64,000 bases of DNA from Streptomyces sp. NBC_01233 (GTDB taxonomy: Bacteria > Actinomycetota > Actinomycetes > Streptomycetales > Streptomycetaceae): the NCBI RefSeq assembly GCF_035989305.1, contig NZ_CP108514.1, positions 8,288,501-8,352,500 of the forward strand, read 5' to 3'. Of this stretch, positions 52,630 through 61,576 are shown one piece after another (within the stretch, counting starts at the first letter, position 1; each line of letters begins with the position of its first letter). Under the pieces are notes generated by a model, which was given only the letters and a program-made list of their open reading frames with translations, did not search any database and was not told the origin of the DNA. Made by a program: the position numbers and the translations under genes.

Positions 52630-52818
52630 GCATTCCTCAAAGTTGACTACCGGGGGCAGGGCGGCCGAGAGTACCCCACCGCGGCGGCCCAGCGGCGCGG
52701 CGGCGCGGGCGGGGCCGTGAACCGGTCGGCTTCGAAGGCCGTTCACGTGTCGGGGAACGCGTGGTCGCGGCGGCACGTTGACGGGATAGTGGTCGACGGC
52801 AGGAGGAGGTGTCCGCAG

Positions 52819-53001
52819 ATGTCCACGAGCGGAAAAGTCGCGGTTGCCGGAGTCGTGGCAGCCATCGTGTTGTTCTGGACGGTGGGGTTCTGGGCCGGGC
52901 TGCTGGTCCTGATCGGTGTGCCGGCTGCGGCCTACTTCCTGCTGGACTCCTCCCAGCGGCGTCGGGTGCGGGGTATATCCAGGAAGCAGATCGGCCGCTG
53001 A
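52819..53001 (+). CDS. Small two-helix membrane protein
   Basis: 60 residues: a short start (MSTSGKVAVAG), two hydrophobic segments (VAAIVLFWTVGFWAGLLVLI and VPAAAYFLLDS) and a basic tail (SQRRRVRGISRKQIGR). GGAGGAGG lies 9 bases before the ATG. Similar short proteins are common next to helicase or transport genes in actinomycetes; the function is unknown. Divergent from the SNF2 gene. Two hairpins follow. Confidence 0.65.
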   Translation: MSTSGKVAVAGVVAAIVLFWTVGFWAGLLVLIGVPAAAYFLLDSSQRRRVRGISRKQIGR

Positions 53002-53109
53002 CGGCGGCAGCGGCACGGACGCACCCGGCACCCACGCACCTGGCACGGACACGCGCAGCCCGGTCGGCGGCCCGGGCCGTGCGGTGGTGCCCGGGCGCGT
53101 TGCGGAGAG

Positions 53110-53180
53110 GCCGGGCTCCGGATGCGGTGCGGAGCCCGGCGGGTGCGGCCGCGGGGCGGGCGTTTCGGGGTGGCCCGCCC
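53110..53180. terminator. Pair of hairpins between convergent genes
   Basis: First stem GCCGGGCTCCG / CGGAGCCCGGC (53110-53120 and 53130-53140, loop 9). Second stem GGGCGGGC / GCCCGCCC (53154-53161 and 53173-53180, loop 11). Between the small membrane protein (+) and the polyprenyl synthase (-), so a two-way terminator. Confidence 0.65.
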
Positions 53181-53191
53181 TGGCGGCGGGG

Positions 53192-54199
53192 TCAGGCGGC
53201 GTCGCTCGCGGCGGCCGGCGCGAGGTCCGCTTCGAGCAGCATCTGCGACGCGTGGTCCACGAGGTGGCGGAGCACCTGCAAGTAGGTCTCGTCGCCGCCC
53301 AGTTCGTCCAGAATGCGGTACGCCTCGGCGCGGAATCCGTCGATCTCCGCCCGGTAGCGGTCGAGGGCGGTGGGTGTCCGCAGGAGGCTCGCGAGTTCCG
53401 CCCTGGCCGGAATCGAGCGTCCGGCGGCGGTGCACAGCCCCAGCATGTGCTCGCGGGAAGCGGGAGAGGCGTCCTCGATCACGGAGGCGAGGAGATACGT
53501 CACCGTGCCGTTGAGCAGGTCTTCGTCACGACCGGAAAGGATGTCTTCCTGGTCGTTGAAAATCTGCCACAGGATGCCGAAGACGTAGCCGAATTCGCGC
53601 CACAGCTCCACCTTCTCGGCGGTCGTACCCGAAAAGATCGCGGCCATTGCCGTGATCATTCCGAAAGGCGCGCCAGATTTGCCGCGATACGTCTCGATCA
53701 CCGATTTCCGCGAGGCGCTGCAGATGTCTCCTCGCATGTCGTCGATCTGTCCGTCGACGCCATTGATCCACCCGTGCAGGAGTTCCGTTATCAGCGCACT
53801 GCGAGCCGCCTCCGGAAGCTCCTGCGACAGGATGATCTGAATGGGGAGCGCGTTACCCGTGATGACGGAGGCGAGCAGGGCCTCGTTGTCGGTGAGCTCG
53901 CCGGAGATGGACACGCCGTCGGCGTCGGCCAGGTCGTCGAGATAGCAGGCCGAGGTCCACCACAGCAGGTGCACAGCGGATAGTGGAATGGCCGGCCCCG
54001 GATTTCCCGTCTCTATGGCGTGTGCGAGCAGGGGCAGCACCGAGAGGGGATGTCTCAGTTTCCTTTGCTCCAAGAGCTTGGCGACTGTGTTCCGCGTGGT
54101 GCCCGCCAGCGGACCGAGCCGCTCCAGAGCGGTTTCGATCTCCGCATCGATGTCCTGCGAGACTTCCCGGTGCAGGTCCAGGTACGACATGGAATTCAA
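53192..54199 (-). CDS. Polyprenyl synthetase family protein (class I isoprenoid synthase)
   Basis: 335 residues if started at TTG 54199, which has GGAGG 6 bases ahead; the ATG at 54190 (332 residues) is 15 bases from that site. Two Asp-rich metal motifs are visible: YLDDLADADG (~87) and FNDQEDILSGRDED (~222). KSGAPFGMITAMAAIF gives the conserved K-[ST]-G-A segment. It condenses isopentenyl units to a prenyl diphosphate or, less likely, acts on one as a cyclase. No other terpene gene is adjacent. Codon use around 53540-54190 is less GC-rich than the neighbours, hinting at transfer. Confidence 0.85.
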   Translation of the reverse strand: MNSMSYLDLHREVSQDIDAEIETALERLGPLAGTTRNTVAKLLEQRKLRHPLSVLPLLAHAIETGNPGPAIPLSAVHLLWWTSACYLDDLADADGVSISGELTDNEALLASVITGNALPIQIILSQELPEAARSALITELLHGWINGVDGQIDDMRGDICSASRKSVIETYRGKSGAPFGMITAMAAIFSGTTAEKVELWREFGYVFGILWQIFNDQEDILSGRDEDLLNGTVTYLLASVIEDASPASREHMLGLCTAAGRSIPARAELASLLRTPTALDRYRAEIDGFRAEAYRILDELGGDETYLQVLRHLVDHASQMLLEADLAPAAASDAA

Positions 54200-54570
54200 G
54201 AGCGGCCTCCGTCGTGGAATGGGCTGAAGGGGTGAGGTGTGCACCCTTTGAGCCGCGTGACTGGCCGATTCGATCATTCCGGAGGAGGGGGATCCAGAGC
54301 GATTTTCAGCCCACCTGTCCGGTTCTTTTCGATCATGGGTCGTTGCTGCTGGTCGCGCCGGCCCGCCCGGCGTCGGCGAACTGCTCGGTAAGGGCCGTGG
54401 ATCAAGGCCGTCACCCACTCCGACTGCCGCGGCTCACCCCGTGGCCCGAACTCGCCGGCCTACGCCTTCAGCCGGAGGGCCGGAGTGCGTCGAGCCCGTC
54501 CGGTCCCACCCCGTGGACGTCCGGACCGCGTCACGCCGGGCGAGGCCGAATCGTGCCGGGCGAGGCCGGG
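54200..54570. other. Intergenic region upstream of the polyprenyl synthase gene
   Basis: 371 bases. TTCGATCAT occurs twice (54269-54277 and 54328-54336), a possible regulator half-site pair. No coding sequence is supported. Confidence 0.4.
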
Positions 54571-55350
54571 TCATGCCGGGCGGACCGCGACGCGGTCCAG
54601 CGCCGTCAGCAGCTCCGGCAGGCCGGGATCCCCCTCCTGGGGGACCGCGAGCACCTCGCTCGGCTCCTCGTCCAGCAGGACGAAGGCCGCATCGCCGGTC
54701 CGCCCCACCAGCGACCAGCCGGGCCCGTCCACCCGCAGGGTCCGCGCCCCCTCGCCGGCGAACGAGGACCGCACCCGGCCGGGCGGCGGCGGGGTCCGCG
54801 TGTACGCCAGGGCCTCCTCCAGCGCCCGTGCGAGCCCGGGGTGGGCGGCGGCGGCCGCCCCGCCGTCCGTGGCCACGCGCTCGCGCCAGTCCGACCACTC
54901 CCGCGCGATCTGGTCCGCGCCCATCCGTCGCTGCACCGGCCCCCAGGCCTCTGCGGAGGGTGGCGCCAGCGGCACCCGCCCCGTGCCGTCCGCACCCTGC
55001 TCCGGATCGTGCGGCTCGGGGATCCCGGCCGCCGCCACCGACAGTTCCAGCGGCCAGCCCGCCAGCGAGACCACGATCGACCGCTCGTCGGGGGAGAGGT
55101 CGTACTCCATCCCGCAGTCCCAGGAGGCGATGGCCGTGGCCACGAGCGAGACGTCGTCCACGACGACCGTCCAGCGCGCGCCCTCCTCGTCCTGGCCGAG
55201 CACCAGCCCGTAGCCGTCCCCGCCCGGCGCCACACCGAGCAGGGAGCAGGCCTCGGGGAAGTCGTCGCCCAGGATGCTGGGGAACTGCGCGGGCGTCAGC
55301 AGCACGGCGGTCAGTACATACAGGGAGCCGCCACCCTCGTCGTCGGACAC
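54571..55350 (-). CDS. Conserved actinobacterial hypothetical protein
   Basis: 259 residues from GTG 55350, with a strong AGGAGG site. No signal peptide or membrane segment. Features: SLYVLTAVLLTPAQFPSILG at the start, WTVVVDDVSLVATAIASWDC, an acidic middle with DQIAREWSDWRERVATDGG, and GPGWSLVGRTGDAAFVLLDE near the end, giving an alternating alpha/beta composition. The two-part layout resembles proteins in which two related beta-rich modules flank a helical linker. Family not recognised; no neighbour suggests a role. It is divergent from the MpaB-type gene. Confidence 0.6.
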   Translation of the reverse strand: MSDDEGGGSLYVLTAVLLTPAQFPSILGDDFPEACSLLGVAPGGDGYGLVLGQDEEGARWTVVVDDVSLVATAIASWDCGMEYDLSPDERSIVVSLAGWPLELSVAAAGIPEPHDPEQGADGTGRVPLAPPSAEAWGPVQRRMGADQIAREWSDWRERVATDGGAAAAAHPGLARALEEALAYTRTPPPPGRVRSSFAGEGARTLRVDGPGWSLVGRTGDAAFVLLDEEPSEVLAVPQEGDPGLPELLTALDRVAVRPA

Positions 55351-55427
55351 CTGGCCTCCTGGTAGCTCTTTCGTCGGCGCACCTTAACCAGCGGGTAACC
55401 CGTGCGTCGAGAGCTGGCGGGCGACGA

Positions 55428-55456
55428 TTTCCAAGGCTGCTACCTGCACGTAGAGT
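55428..55456 (+). promoter_or_regulatory. Sigma-HrdB-like promoter candidate
   Basis: TTTCCA (-35, 55428-55433), 17-base spacer, TAGAGT (-10, 55451-55456). Each hexamer matches 4 of 6 consensus bases; transcription would begin about 20 bases before the GTG at 55486, downstream of the divergent gene. Confidence 0.4.
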
Positions 55457-55485
55457 TGGGAACCCGCCACAGAAAGGGACACCCG

Positions 55486-56400
55486 GTGCAGCGTTACGAT
55501 CGGCTGAGGGAAATCCTCCGTCTCGACCCCGACAAGGACTTCCTCGCCATCTACCGGCTCACCGCCACCTACGAGTTCCCCTGGGACTTCACCAGAGCCC
55601 TGGAACTCGCCCTCTTCCGGACATATGCCGTGCCCAGTATCGGCGGTCTGCTGGCCGAGACCGCCGAGTTCACCGACCGGACCCAGAAGCGCTACGACGA
55701 CACGGCGCTGCTCCTCGACGCGGTCGTCGAGCACGGCTTCGAGAGCGACACCGCGCGCACCGCGATCCGCCGCGTCAACCAGATGCACCGCAGCTACGAC
55801 ATCTCCAACGAAGACATGCGTTACGTCCTCTGCACCTTCGTGGTGATCCCGGCGCGCTGGCTCGACGCCTACGGCTGGCGCCCGCTGACCCACCACGAGC
55901 GCCGGGCCTGCGCGAACTACTACGCCACCCTCGGCCGCCACCTGGGCATCACGGACATCCCGGACTCCTACGAGGCGTTCGAGGACACCCTGAACTCCTA
56001 CGAGGAGGCCCACTTCGGCTGGGACGAGGGCGCCCGCAAGGTCGCCGACTCCACCCTCGACCTGATGGCCTCCTGGTACCCGACGCCGCTCGCCCCCGCC
56101 GTGCGCCGCGCGAGCCTCGCCCTCCTCGACGAGCCGCTGCTGGGCGCCTTCCGGTACGAGGCCCCGCGCCCCCGGGTCCGGCGGCTGGTCCGCGGCGCCC
56201 TGCGGCTGCGCGGCCGCGCGGTGCGGCTGCTGCCTCCGCGCCGGGACCCGCACTACGCCCGCCAGAACCCGGAGATCAAGGGCTACCCCGACGGCTACGA
56301 CGTGGGCGAGCTCGGCACGTTCCCGGTGCCCGGCTCGGGCGGCTGCCCCGTTCCGCATCCCCGCCGGCCCGCCGGAGCGGAGGCACAGCCTCCGGCGTGA
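55486..56400 (+). CDS. MpaB-type (DUF2236-like) oxygenase
   Basis: 304 residues from GTG 55486 with AAAGGGA ahead; the in-frame ATG at 55402 has no site. Matches the oxygenase MpaB family: LAIYRLTATYEFPWDFTRAL, RTYAVPSIGGLLAETAEFTD, QKRYDDTALLLDAV, then AIRRVNQMHRSYDISNEDMRYVLCTF and YEEAHFGWDEGARKVAD. MpaB proteins are heme-type oxygenases; the His of the NQMHRSYDI block is a ligand candidate. The C-terminus (from ~260) is Arg/Pro-rich. The substrate is unknown. Transcribed away from the unknown gene and towards the methyltransferase. Confidence 0.8.
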   Translation: MQRYDRLREILRLDPDKDFLAIYRLTATYEFPWDFTRALELALFRTYAVPSIGGLLAETAEFTDRTQKRYDDTALLLDAVVEHGFESDTARTAIRRVNQMHRSYDISNEDMRYVLCTFVVIPARWLDAYGWRPLTHHERRACANYYATLGRHLGITDIPDSYEAFEDTLNSYEEAHFGWDEGARKVADSTLDLMASWYPTPLAPAVRRASLALLDEPLLGAFRYEAPRPRVRRLVRGALRLRGRAVRLLPPRRDPHYARQNPEIKGYPDGYDVGELGTFPVPGSGGCPVPHPRRPAGAEAQPPA

Positions 56401-56451
56401 TCCCGGGGGCGTCCGCGGACCCCGGGCGCGGAGCCGACGTACGAACGCATG

Positions 56452-57051
56452 TCACGGGTGGCGTACGGCCAGGGCGAGGAAGCGGGCGTCCTCGTCGGCG
56501 TACGAGGTCATCCCCCAGCCCGAACCCGCCAGCAGCGGGCCGAGGTTGTGCTCGGCCCGCATGTCCTCGGAGGTCAGCTCGCGGCCATGGCGAGCCGCGA
56601 GGGCCGCTCGCCCGATCGGGTGAAAGAGTGCGAGCCGGCCGCCGGGGCGGACCACCCGGGCGAGCTCGCGCAGGTTCGCCCCCGGGTCCGGCAGGTGGGC
56701 GATGAGCCCGGCGGCGAACACCGCGTCCAGCACCCCGTCGCGCAGCGGCAGCCGGGTCACGTCGGCGAGCAGCAGGGCGCCCTCGGCGCCCCGCCCGGCC
56801 CGCTGCGCGACGGCCAGCATCTGCGGGGTGAGGTCGGCGCCGAGCACCGTTCCGGCGGGTCCCACGGCGGCACGCAGCGCGGTCAGCGCCCGGCCGGTAC
56901 CGCAGCCCGCGTCGAGCACCCGGTCCCCGCGCCGCAGCCCGAACTCGGCCACGGCGATGGCGAAGGCGGGGCCGTCGCCCGGGAACTTGCGGTCCCAGTC
57001 GGCGGCGCGCGCCCCGAAGAACTCCTGCACGTGTGTGTGGTCTTCGCTCAT
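56452..57051 (-). CDS. Class I SAM-dependent methyltransferase
   Basis: 199 residues from ATG 57051. Methyltransf_11/25-like: EFFGARAADWDRKFPGDGPA at the start, motif I RVLDAGCGTGRALTALRAAV (~41-60), VLGADLTPQMLAVAQRAG, then AVFAAGLIAHLPDPGANLRE (motif IV-V) and RVVRPGGRLALFHPIGR. The substrate cannot be told. Convergent with the MpaB-type gene; the 50-base gap has no strong hairpin. Confidence 0.82.
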   Translation of the reverse strand: MSEDHTHVQEFFGARAADWDRKFPGDGPAFAIAVAEFGLRRGDRVLDAGCGTGRALTALRAAVGPAGTVLGADLTPQMLAVAQRAGRGAEGALLLADVTRLPLRDGVLDAVFAAGLIAHLPDPGANLRELARVVRPGGRLALFHPIGRAALAARHGRELTSEDMRAEHNLGPLLAGSGWGMTSYADEDARFLALAVRHP

Positions 57052-57219
57052 GCGCCCATGATCCCGCACCGGCGTACGCCCGTGTGCCTGCGGACCGTGC
57101 GCAAGGTGGCACGTGGTGTGATCGAAGATGAACGTAGCTCTGTCATATTCCAGCAGTTCCAGCGTCTTTCGAAATGCGCCCCCAGTTCGTGCTCTCACCC
57201 GGACTAGCGTCCGTTGGCC

Positions 57220-58011
57220 ATGGGACACCTGGGACATCTGGACCACGCCGCCTACGGGTGGCTGACACCCGCGCTGTCATATGTGATGGCGTCGATCGGC
57301 GCCGCCCTCGGGCTGCGCTGCACCGTCCGCGCGCTCGCCGCGACGGGCGCCTCCCGCCGCAACTGGCTCCTCACCGCGGCCTCCGCCATCGGCACCGGCA
57401 TCTGGACGATGCACTTCGTCGCGATGCTCGGCTTCGAGGTCAACGGCACCGAGATCCACTACAACGTGCCGCTCACCATCCTCAGCCTGCTCGTCGCCGT
57501 GCTGGTCGTCGGCGCCGGGGTCTTCGCCGTCGGCTACGGCAAGGACCGCGGCCGGTCGCTCGTCCTGGGCGGCCTCACCACCGGGCTGGGCGTCGCCAGC
57601 ATGCACTACCTGGGCATGGCGGCCCTGCGCCTGCACGGCGAGGTCTCCTACGACCCGCTCACCGTGGGCCTCTCCGTCGCCATCGCCGTGGTCGCGGCCA
57701 CCGCGGCCCTGTGGGCCGCGCTCAACATCAAGTCGCCGGTGGCCGTCGCCGTCGCCTCGCTCGTCATGGGCGCCGCGGTCAGCAGCATGCACTACACCGG
57801 GATGATGGCCGTCGCGGTCAGCGTCAGCCCCTCGGAGGCGGCCCTGCCCGGCGCCACGGCCATGCAGTTCATCTTCCCGCTCGCCGTCGGCCTGGGCTCC
57901 TACCTGTTCATCACCGCCGCCTTCGTCGCGCTCTCCCCGACGGCCGACGAGCGGGCCGCTTCCGCTTCGGCCGCCCGGCACCTCGGGGAGCACACCGTGA
58001 CCGCGCACTGA
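57220..58011 (+). CDS. MHYT-domain integral membrane sensor
   Basis: 263 residues from ATG 57220. Seven hydrophobic segments with the repeated MHYT signature: IWTMHFVAM (~66), VASMHYLGM (~127) and VSSMHYTGM (~188). These His/Met clusters are thought to bind copper and sense oxygen or NO. It lacks any output (GGDEF, kinase) domain, so it must signal through a partner or modulate the membrane. It lies just before a conservon whose kinase-like CvnA could be that partner. No ribosome site is clear. Confidence 0.9.
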   Translation: MGHLGHLDHAAYGWLTPALSYVMASIGAALGLRCTVRALAATGASRRNWLLTAASAIGTGIWTMHFVAMLGFEVNGTEIHYNVPLTILSLLVAVLVVGAGVFAVGYGKDRGRSLVLGGLTTGLGVASMHYLGMAALRLHGEVSYDPLTVGLSVAIAVVAATAALWAALNIKSPVAVAVASLVMGAAVSSMHYTGMMAVAVSVSPSEAALPGATAMQFIFPLAVGLGSYLFITAAFVALSPTADERAASASAARHLGEHTVTAH

Positions 58012-58103
58012 GCCGGCCTCCTGCAGCCTCCCGTCCGGAGCAGCCGCCCGCTGATCCGCCCCCGCCGATCCGCCTGCAGAACTGTCGGCCCCGCACCGAA
58101 CCG

Positions 58104-58113
58104 CCCCCCCCCC
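58104..58113 (+). repeat. C10 homopolymer upstream of the CvnA gene
   Basis: A run of ten C residues 39 bases upstream of ATG 58153, between the MHYT gene and the kinase gene. Runs of this length slip during replication and could vary spacing in the leader. Confidence 0.7.
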
Positions 58114-58152
58114 GCCACCGCACCCGTAGGCACCGCCCGGAACGAGGAGCCC

Positions 58153-60729
58153 ATGCGAACACCCCGCAGAAGACCGGAAGCAGCGGCGCCGCGGCTGCCC
58201 GCGCCCCCGGCACGCGGCCGCCGGGCCCACGCCGGACCGCCGGCCGAGGAAACGGCGGAGCGCCAGGCCCACCAGCCCCTCCCGGGCGCTCAGGCCGCCC
58301 CGCGCGAACGCGGACCCCGCCTGCGGATGCGGCCCGCCACCGTCCGCGCGAAGATCGTCTCGCTGCTGATGGTCCCGGTCGTCTCGCTCCTCGCCCTCTG
58401 GGCCTTCGCCACCGTCAACACCGCCCAGGACATCGCCCGCCTCAGCCGCATCCACCAGGTCGACGCCGAGATACGCACCCCCGTCGCCGCCGCCGTCACC
58501 GAACTCCAAGCCGAGCGGCGGGCCGCCATCCGCCTCCTCGCCGACCCCGCCGCCGACCCGGACACCCTGGACCGGCAGGCCCGCCGCACCGACAGCGCCG
58601 TCCGGCGACTGCGTCTCGGCGACCGCCACACCGTCGCCGACTCCGGCGACTACCGCTCCGACATCGTGGTCCGCGTCGGCACGTTCGTCGTCGCCGCCGA
58701 GGCCCTGGGAGCGGCCCGCAAGGACATCACCGACCGCCGCGCCACCCCCGGGGCGGCCTACGAGATCTACACCCGCGTGGTCGACTCGGCCCTCGCCGTG
58801 GGCGGCGCCCTGACCGGCGGCGAGGACGCCGAACTCGGCCCCGACGCCCGCGTCCTGCTCGAATTCGCCCGCGCCGGGGAACTCCTGTCGCGCGAGGACG
58901 CCCTGCTCGCCGTACCGGGCCCGCGCAGCGCCGAAACGCTTCGGCAGCTGACCGGCGCCATCGAGACGCGCCGTGCGCTCACCGACTCCGCGGCCCGCGA
59001 CCTCCCCGCCGCCCAGCAGGCCGCCTGGCAGTCCGTCGCCAAGAGCGCCGCCTACGCCGACCTCACCGGTGCCGAGGACCGCGCGCTGGCCGCCGGCACC
59101 TCCAAGGACAGCCGTGGGGCGCCCGCCGGCTGGGAGGCCGCCCACAGCGGCATCGGCGCCTCGATGCTGGAGATCGAGGAGGCCGCGCACGCCGCGGCCG
59201 CCGACCGGGCCGACCCGCTCGCCGAAGGGGCGCTGAGCCCGGCGGGCGCCGCCGTACTGCTGGGCCTGGCGGCCGTCGCCGCCTCGCTCGTCATCTCCGT
59301 ACGGATCGGCCGCGCGCTGGTCGTGGAGCTGGTCTCGCTGCGCAACACGGCCCTGGAGATCGCCCACCGCAAACTCCCGCAGGCGATGGAACGGCTGCGC
59401 GCCGGCGAGGACATCGACGTCACCGCCGAGACCCCGCCCGGGCCGCCCGCCGACGACGAGATCACCCAGGTCGGCGAGGCGCTCGACACCGTCCACCGGG
59501 CAGCGCTCAGCGCCGCCGTCGAGCGGGCGGAGCTCGCCAGCGGGATCTCCGGCGTCTTCGTCAACCTCGCCCGCCGCAGCCAGGTCCTCGTGCACAAGCA
59601 GCTCACCCTGCTCGACTCGATGGAGCGGCGCGCCGACGACCCGAACGAACTCGGCGACCTCTTCCGCCTCGACCACCTCACCACCCGGATGCGCCGGCAC
59701 GCGGAAAGTCTGATCATCCTGTCGGGTGCGGCCCCGGGCCGGGCCTGGCGGATGCCGGTCCCCCTCACCAACGTCGTACGGGCCGCGGTCTCCGAGATCG
59801 AGGAGTACCCGCGCATCGAGGTCCGCCAGCTCGCCGAGGCCGCCGTGGTCGGGGGTGCCGTCGCCGACCTCACCCACCTGCTCGCCGAACTCATCGAGAA
59901 CGCCGCACAGTTCTCCCCGCCCCACACCAAGGTCCGGGTCAGCGGCGAACCCGTCGGCGCCGGCTACGTCCTGGAGGTCGAGGACCGCGGGCTCGGCATG
60001 GGCCGCGAAACCCTCGGCGACGCCAACCGGCGCATCGAACAGTCCGAGGCGCTCGACCTCTTCGACAGCGACCGGCTCGGGCTCTTCGTGGTCAGCCGTC
60101 TGGCGGCCCGCCACGGAGTGAAGGTGCACCTGCGCACGTCGCCCTACGGCGGCACCACCGCAGTGGTGCTCCTGCCGAACTCCATGCTCCAGGGCGCCCT
60201 CACGGTCGGCGCCACCGGACCCGCCACTGCCACCGGGACCGGCCCCGAGCACCCGGCCGCGGCACCGTCACCGGAGCCGGTGGCGCAGGCGGAGCCGCCG
60301 CACACCATGACCGTCGTACGGGAGGACGCGCGCGGCTCGGAGGTACGGGAGGACCCGTGCGGCATCCCGGATCCAGCTCCGGCCCCGGCTCCGGCCCCGG
60401 ACCGGAACCCCGCACCCGAGGAGCAGCGCCCGGCCCCGGTGGCGCCGCTGCGGCCGCGCGCCCCCGGCGGCGCGGTCGCCCGTACCCAGGCGTCGTCGGC
60501 CTCCTCGGCCTCGGTGACGGAACTGCCGCGCCGGGTGCGCCAGGCCAGCCTCGTCCCGCAGCTCCGGGAGGCCCCGGCCCCCAAGGCCCCCGCCGGTGCC
60601 CGCGTCCCCGAGGACCCCCCGGGCCGCAGCCCGGAGCAGGCCCGGGACCGGATGGCGGCCTACCGGGCCGGCTGGGTCCGCGGCGCCCAGGAGAACTCCC
60701 CCCACGCAGGCAGCGAAGGAGAACTGTGA
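58153..60729 (+). CDS. cvnA: Conservon sensor, CvnA histidine-kinase-like protein
   Basis: 858 residues with GAGGAG before ATG 58153. A basic/Ala-rich start leads to a transmembrane helix at ~70-90 (IVSLLMVPVVSLLALWAFAT). An extracellular nitrate/nitrite-sensor-like helical domain follows (~95-350), then a second transmembrane helix at ~362-384 and a linker. The kinase-like core follows: LLAELIENAAQFSPPHTKVR (N box, ~575-594) and VEDRGLGMGRETLGDANRRI (G box), then a ~180-residue Ala/Pro/Glu tail with a conserved RMAAYRAGWVRG end. A typical conservon first gene; it would act on CvnB-D. Overlaps CvnB by 1 base. Confidence 0.9.
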   Translation: MRTPRRRPEAAAPRLPAPPARGRRAHAGPPAEETAERQAHQPLPGAQAAPRERGPRLRMRPATVRAKIVSLLMVPVVSLLALWAFATVNTAQDIARLSRIHQVDAEIRTPVAAAVTELQAERRAAIRLLADPAADPDTLDRQARRTDSAVRRLRLGDRHTVADSGDYRSDIVVRVGTFVVAAEALGAARKDITDRRATPGAAYEIYTRVVDSALAVGGALTGGEDAELGPDARVLLEFARAGELLSREDALLAVPGPRSAETLRQLTGAIETRRALTDSAARDLPAAQQAAWQSVAKSAAYADLTGAEDRALAAGTSKDSRGAPAGWEAAHSGIGASMLEIEEAAHAAAADRADPLAEGALSPAGAAVLLGLAAVAASLVISVRIGRALVVELVSLRNTALEIAHRKLPQAMERLRAGEDIDVTAETPPGPPADDEITQVGEALDTVHRAALSAAVERAELASGISGVFVNLARRSQVLVHKQLTLLDSMERRADDPNELGDLFRLDHLTTRMRRHAESLIILSGAAPGRAWRMPVPLTNVVRAAVSEIEEYPRIEVRQLAEAAVVGGAVADLTHLLAELIENAAQFSPPHTKVRVSGEPVGAGYVLEVEDRGLGMGRETLGDANRRIEQSEALDLFDSDRLGLFVVSRLAARHGVKVHLRTSPYGGTTAVVLLPNSMLQGALTVGATGPATATGTGPEHPAAAPSPEPVAQAEPPHTMTVVREDARGSEVREDPCGIPDPAPAPAPAPDRNPAPEEQRPAPVAPLRPRAPGGAVARTQASSASSASVTELPRRVRQASLVPQLREAPAPKAPAGARVPEDPPGRSPEQARDRMAAYRAGWVRGAQENSPHAGSEGEL

Positions 60730-61178
60730 TGATCGAACACCATAGGCTCGACCTCGACCTCGACGGCGTCCGCAGGTCCGGCGAACTGGACTGGTTGCTG
60801 GACGACATGGTGCGCCGTGTCCGAGAGGTCCGGCACGCCGTGGTCCTCTCCAACGACGGGCTGGCGGTCGGCGCCTCCAGTGCGCTCAGCCGGGAGGACG
60901 CCGAGCACCTTGCGGCGGTGGCCTCCGGCTTCCACAGCCTGGCCAAGGGCGCGGGCCGGCACTTCCACGCCGGGGGCGTGCGCCAGACGATGGTCGAGAT
61001 GGACGAGGGCTTCCTCTTCGTCGCGGCCGCCGGAGACGGCTCCTGCCTCGCCGTGCTCAGCGCCGCCAGCGCCGACATCGGCCTGATCGCCTACGAGATG
61101 GCCCGGCTGGTGAAGCGGGTCGGCGAGCACCTCTACACGCCGCCCCGGTTCGCGGCGCGGCCGCCGGCTGCCAGCTGA
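60729..61178 (+). CDS. cvnB: Conservon roadblock/LC7 protein CvnB
   Basis: 149 residues from ATG 60729, AAGGAG 7 bases ahead (GTG 60726 also possible). Roadblock/LC7 fold: LDWLLDDMVRRVREVRHAVV, LSNDGLAVGASSALSREDAE, AAVASGFHSLAKGAGRHFHA. It would bridge the CvnA kinase-like protein and the CvnD GTPase and is part of the four-gene conservon. About 60% of the core positions are shared with the second roadblock protein at 62819. Confidence 0.92.
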   Translation: MIEHHRLDLDLDGVRRSGELDWLLDDMVRRVREVRHAVVLSNDGLAVGASSALSREDAEHLAAVASGFHSLAKGAGRHFHAGGVRQTMVEMDEGFLFVAAAGDGSCLAVLSAASADIGLIAYEMARLVKRVGEHLYTPPRFAARPPAAS

Positions 61179-61195
61179 GGGCGGCGGTCCGGCAC

Positions 61196-61576
61196 ATGAA
61201 CGGCCAGTGGTACGACGCGGACGCGGGCCCGCTCGTCCGTCCGTACGCCATGACCGGCGGGCGTACGAAGCCGGGACCCCACGGGGTCCGCTTCGACCTG
61301 ATCGCGCTGGTCGTGGTGGACCCGGAGGGCGCGGACGAGGCGGCCGAGTCGCTGCTCGGCCCCGAACACCGGGCGCTTCTCGGACTCTGCAGGTCCGAGA
61401 CCCAGTCGGTGGCGGAACTCGCCGCCGACGCCGACCTTCCGGTGGGGGTGGTGCGGGTCCTGCTCGGGGACCTGCTGGAGGGCGGGCACGTCAAGGTCAG
61501 CCGGCCGGTACCGCCCGCACAGCTGCCGGACGAGCGGATTCTGCGTGAAGTCATCGAGGGATTGCGAGCGCTTTGA
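61196..61576 (+). CDS. cvnC: Conservon DUF742 protein CvnC
   Basis: 126 residues, MNGQWYDADAGPLVRPYAMT start and a winged-helix-like body: HRALLGLCRSETQSVAELAA, then LPVGVVRVLLGDLLEGGHVK. DUF742 is always the third conservon gene. Its stop overlaps the GTPase start by one base (TTGATG). Confidence 0.92.
   Translation: MNGQWYDADAGPLVRPYAMTGGRTKPGPHGVRFDLIALVVVDPEGADEAAESLLGPEHRALLGLCRSETQSVAELAADADLPVGVVRVLLGDLLEGGHVKVSRPVPPAQLPDERILREVIEGLRAL

Noticed and set aside
54441..56705. A 754-residue plus-strand frame across three genes
   Set aside because: Arg/Pro/Ala-rich shadow. The real genes in this interval have good ribosome sites and recognisable or balanced sequences.
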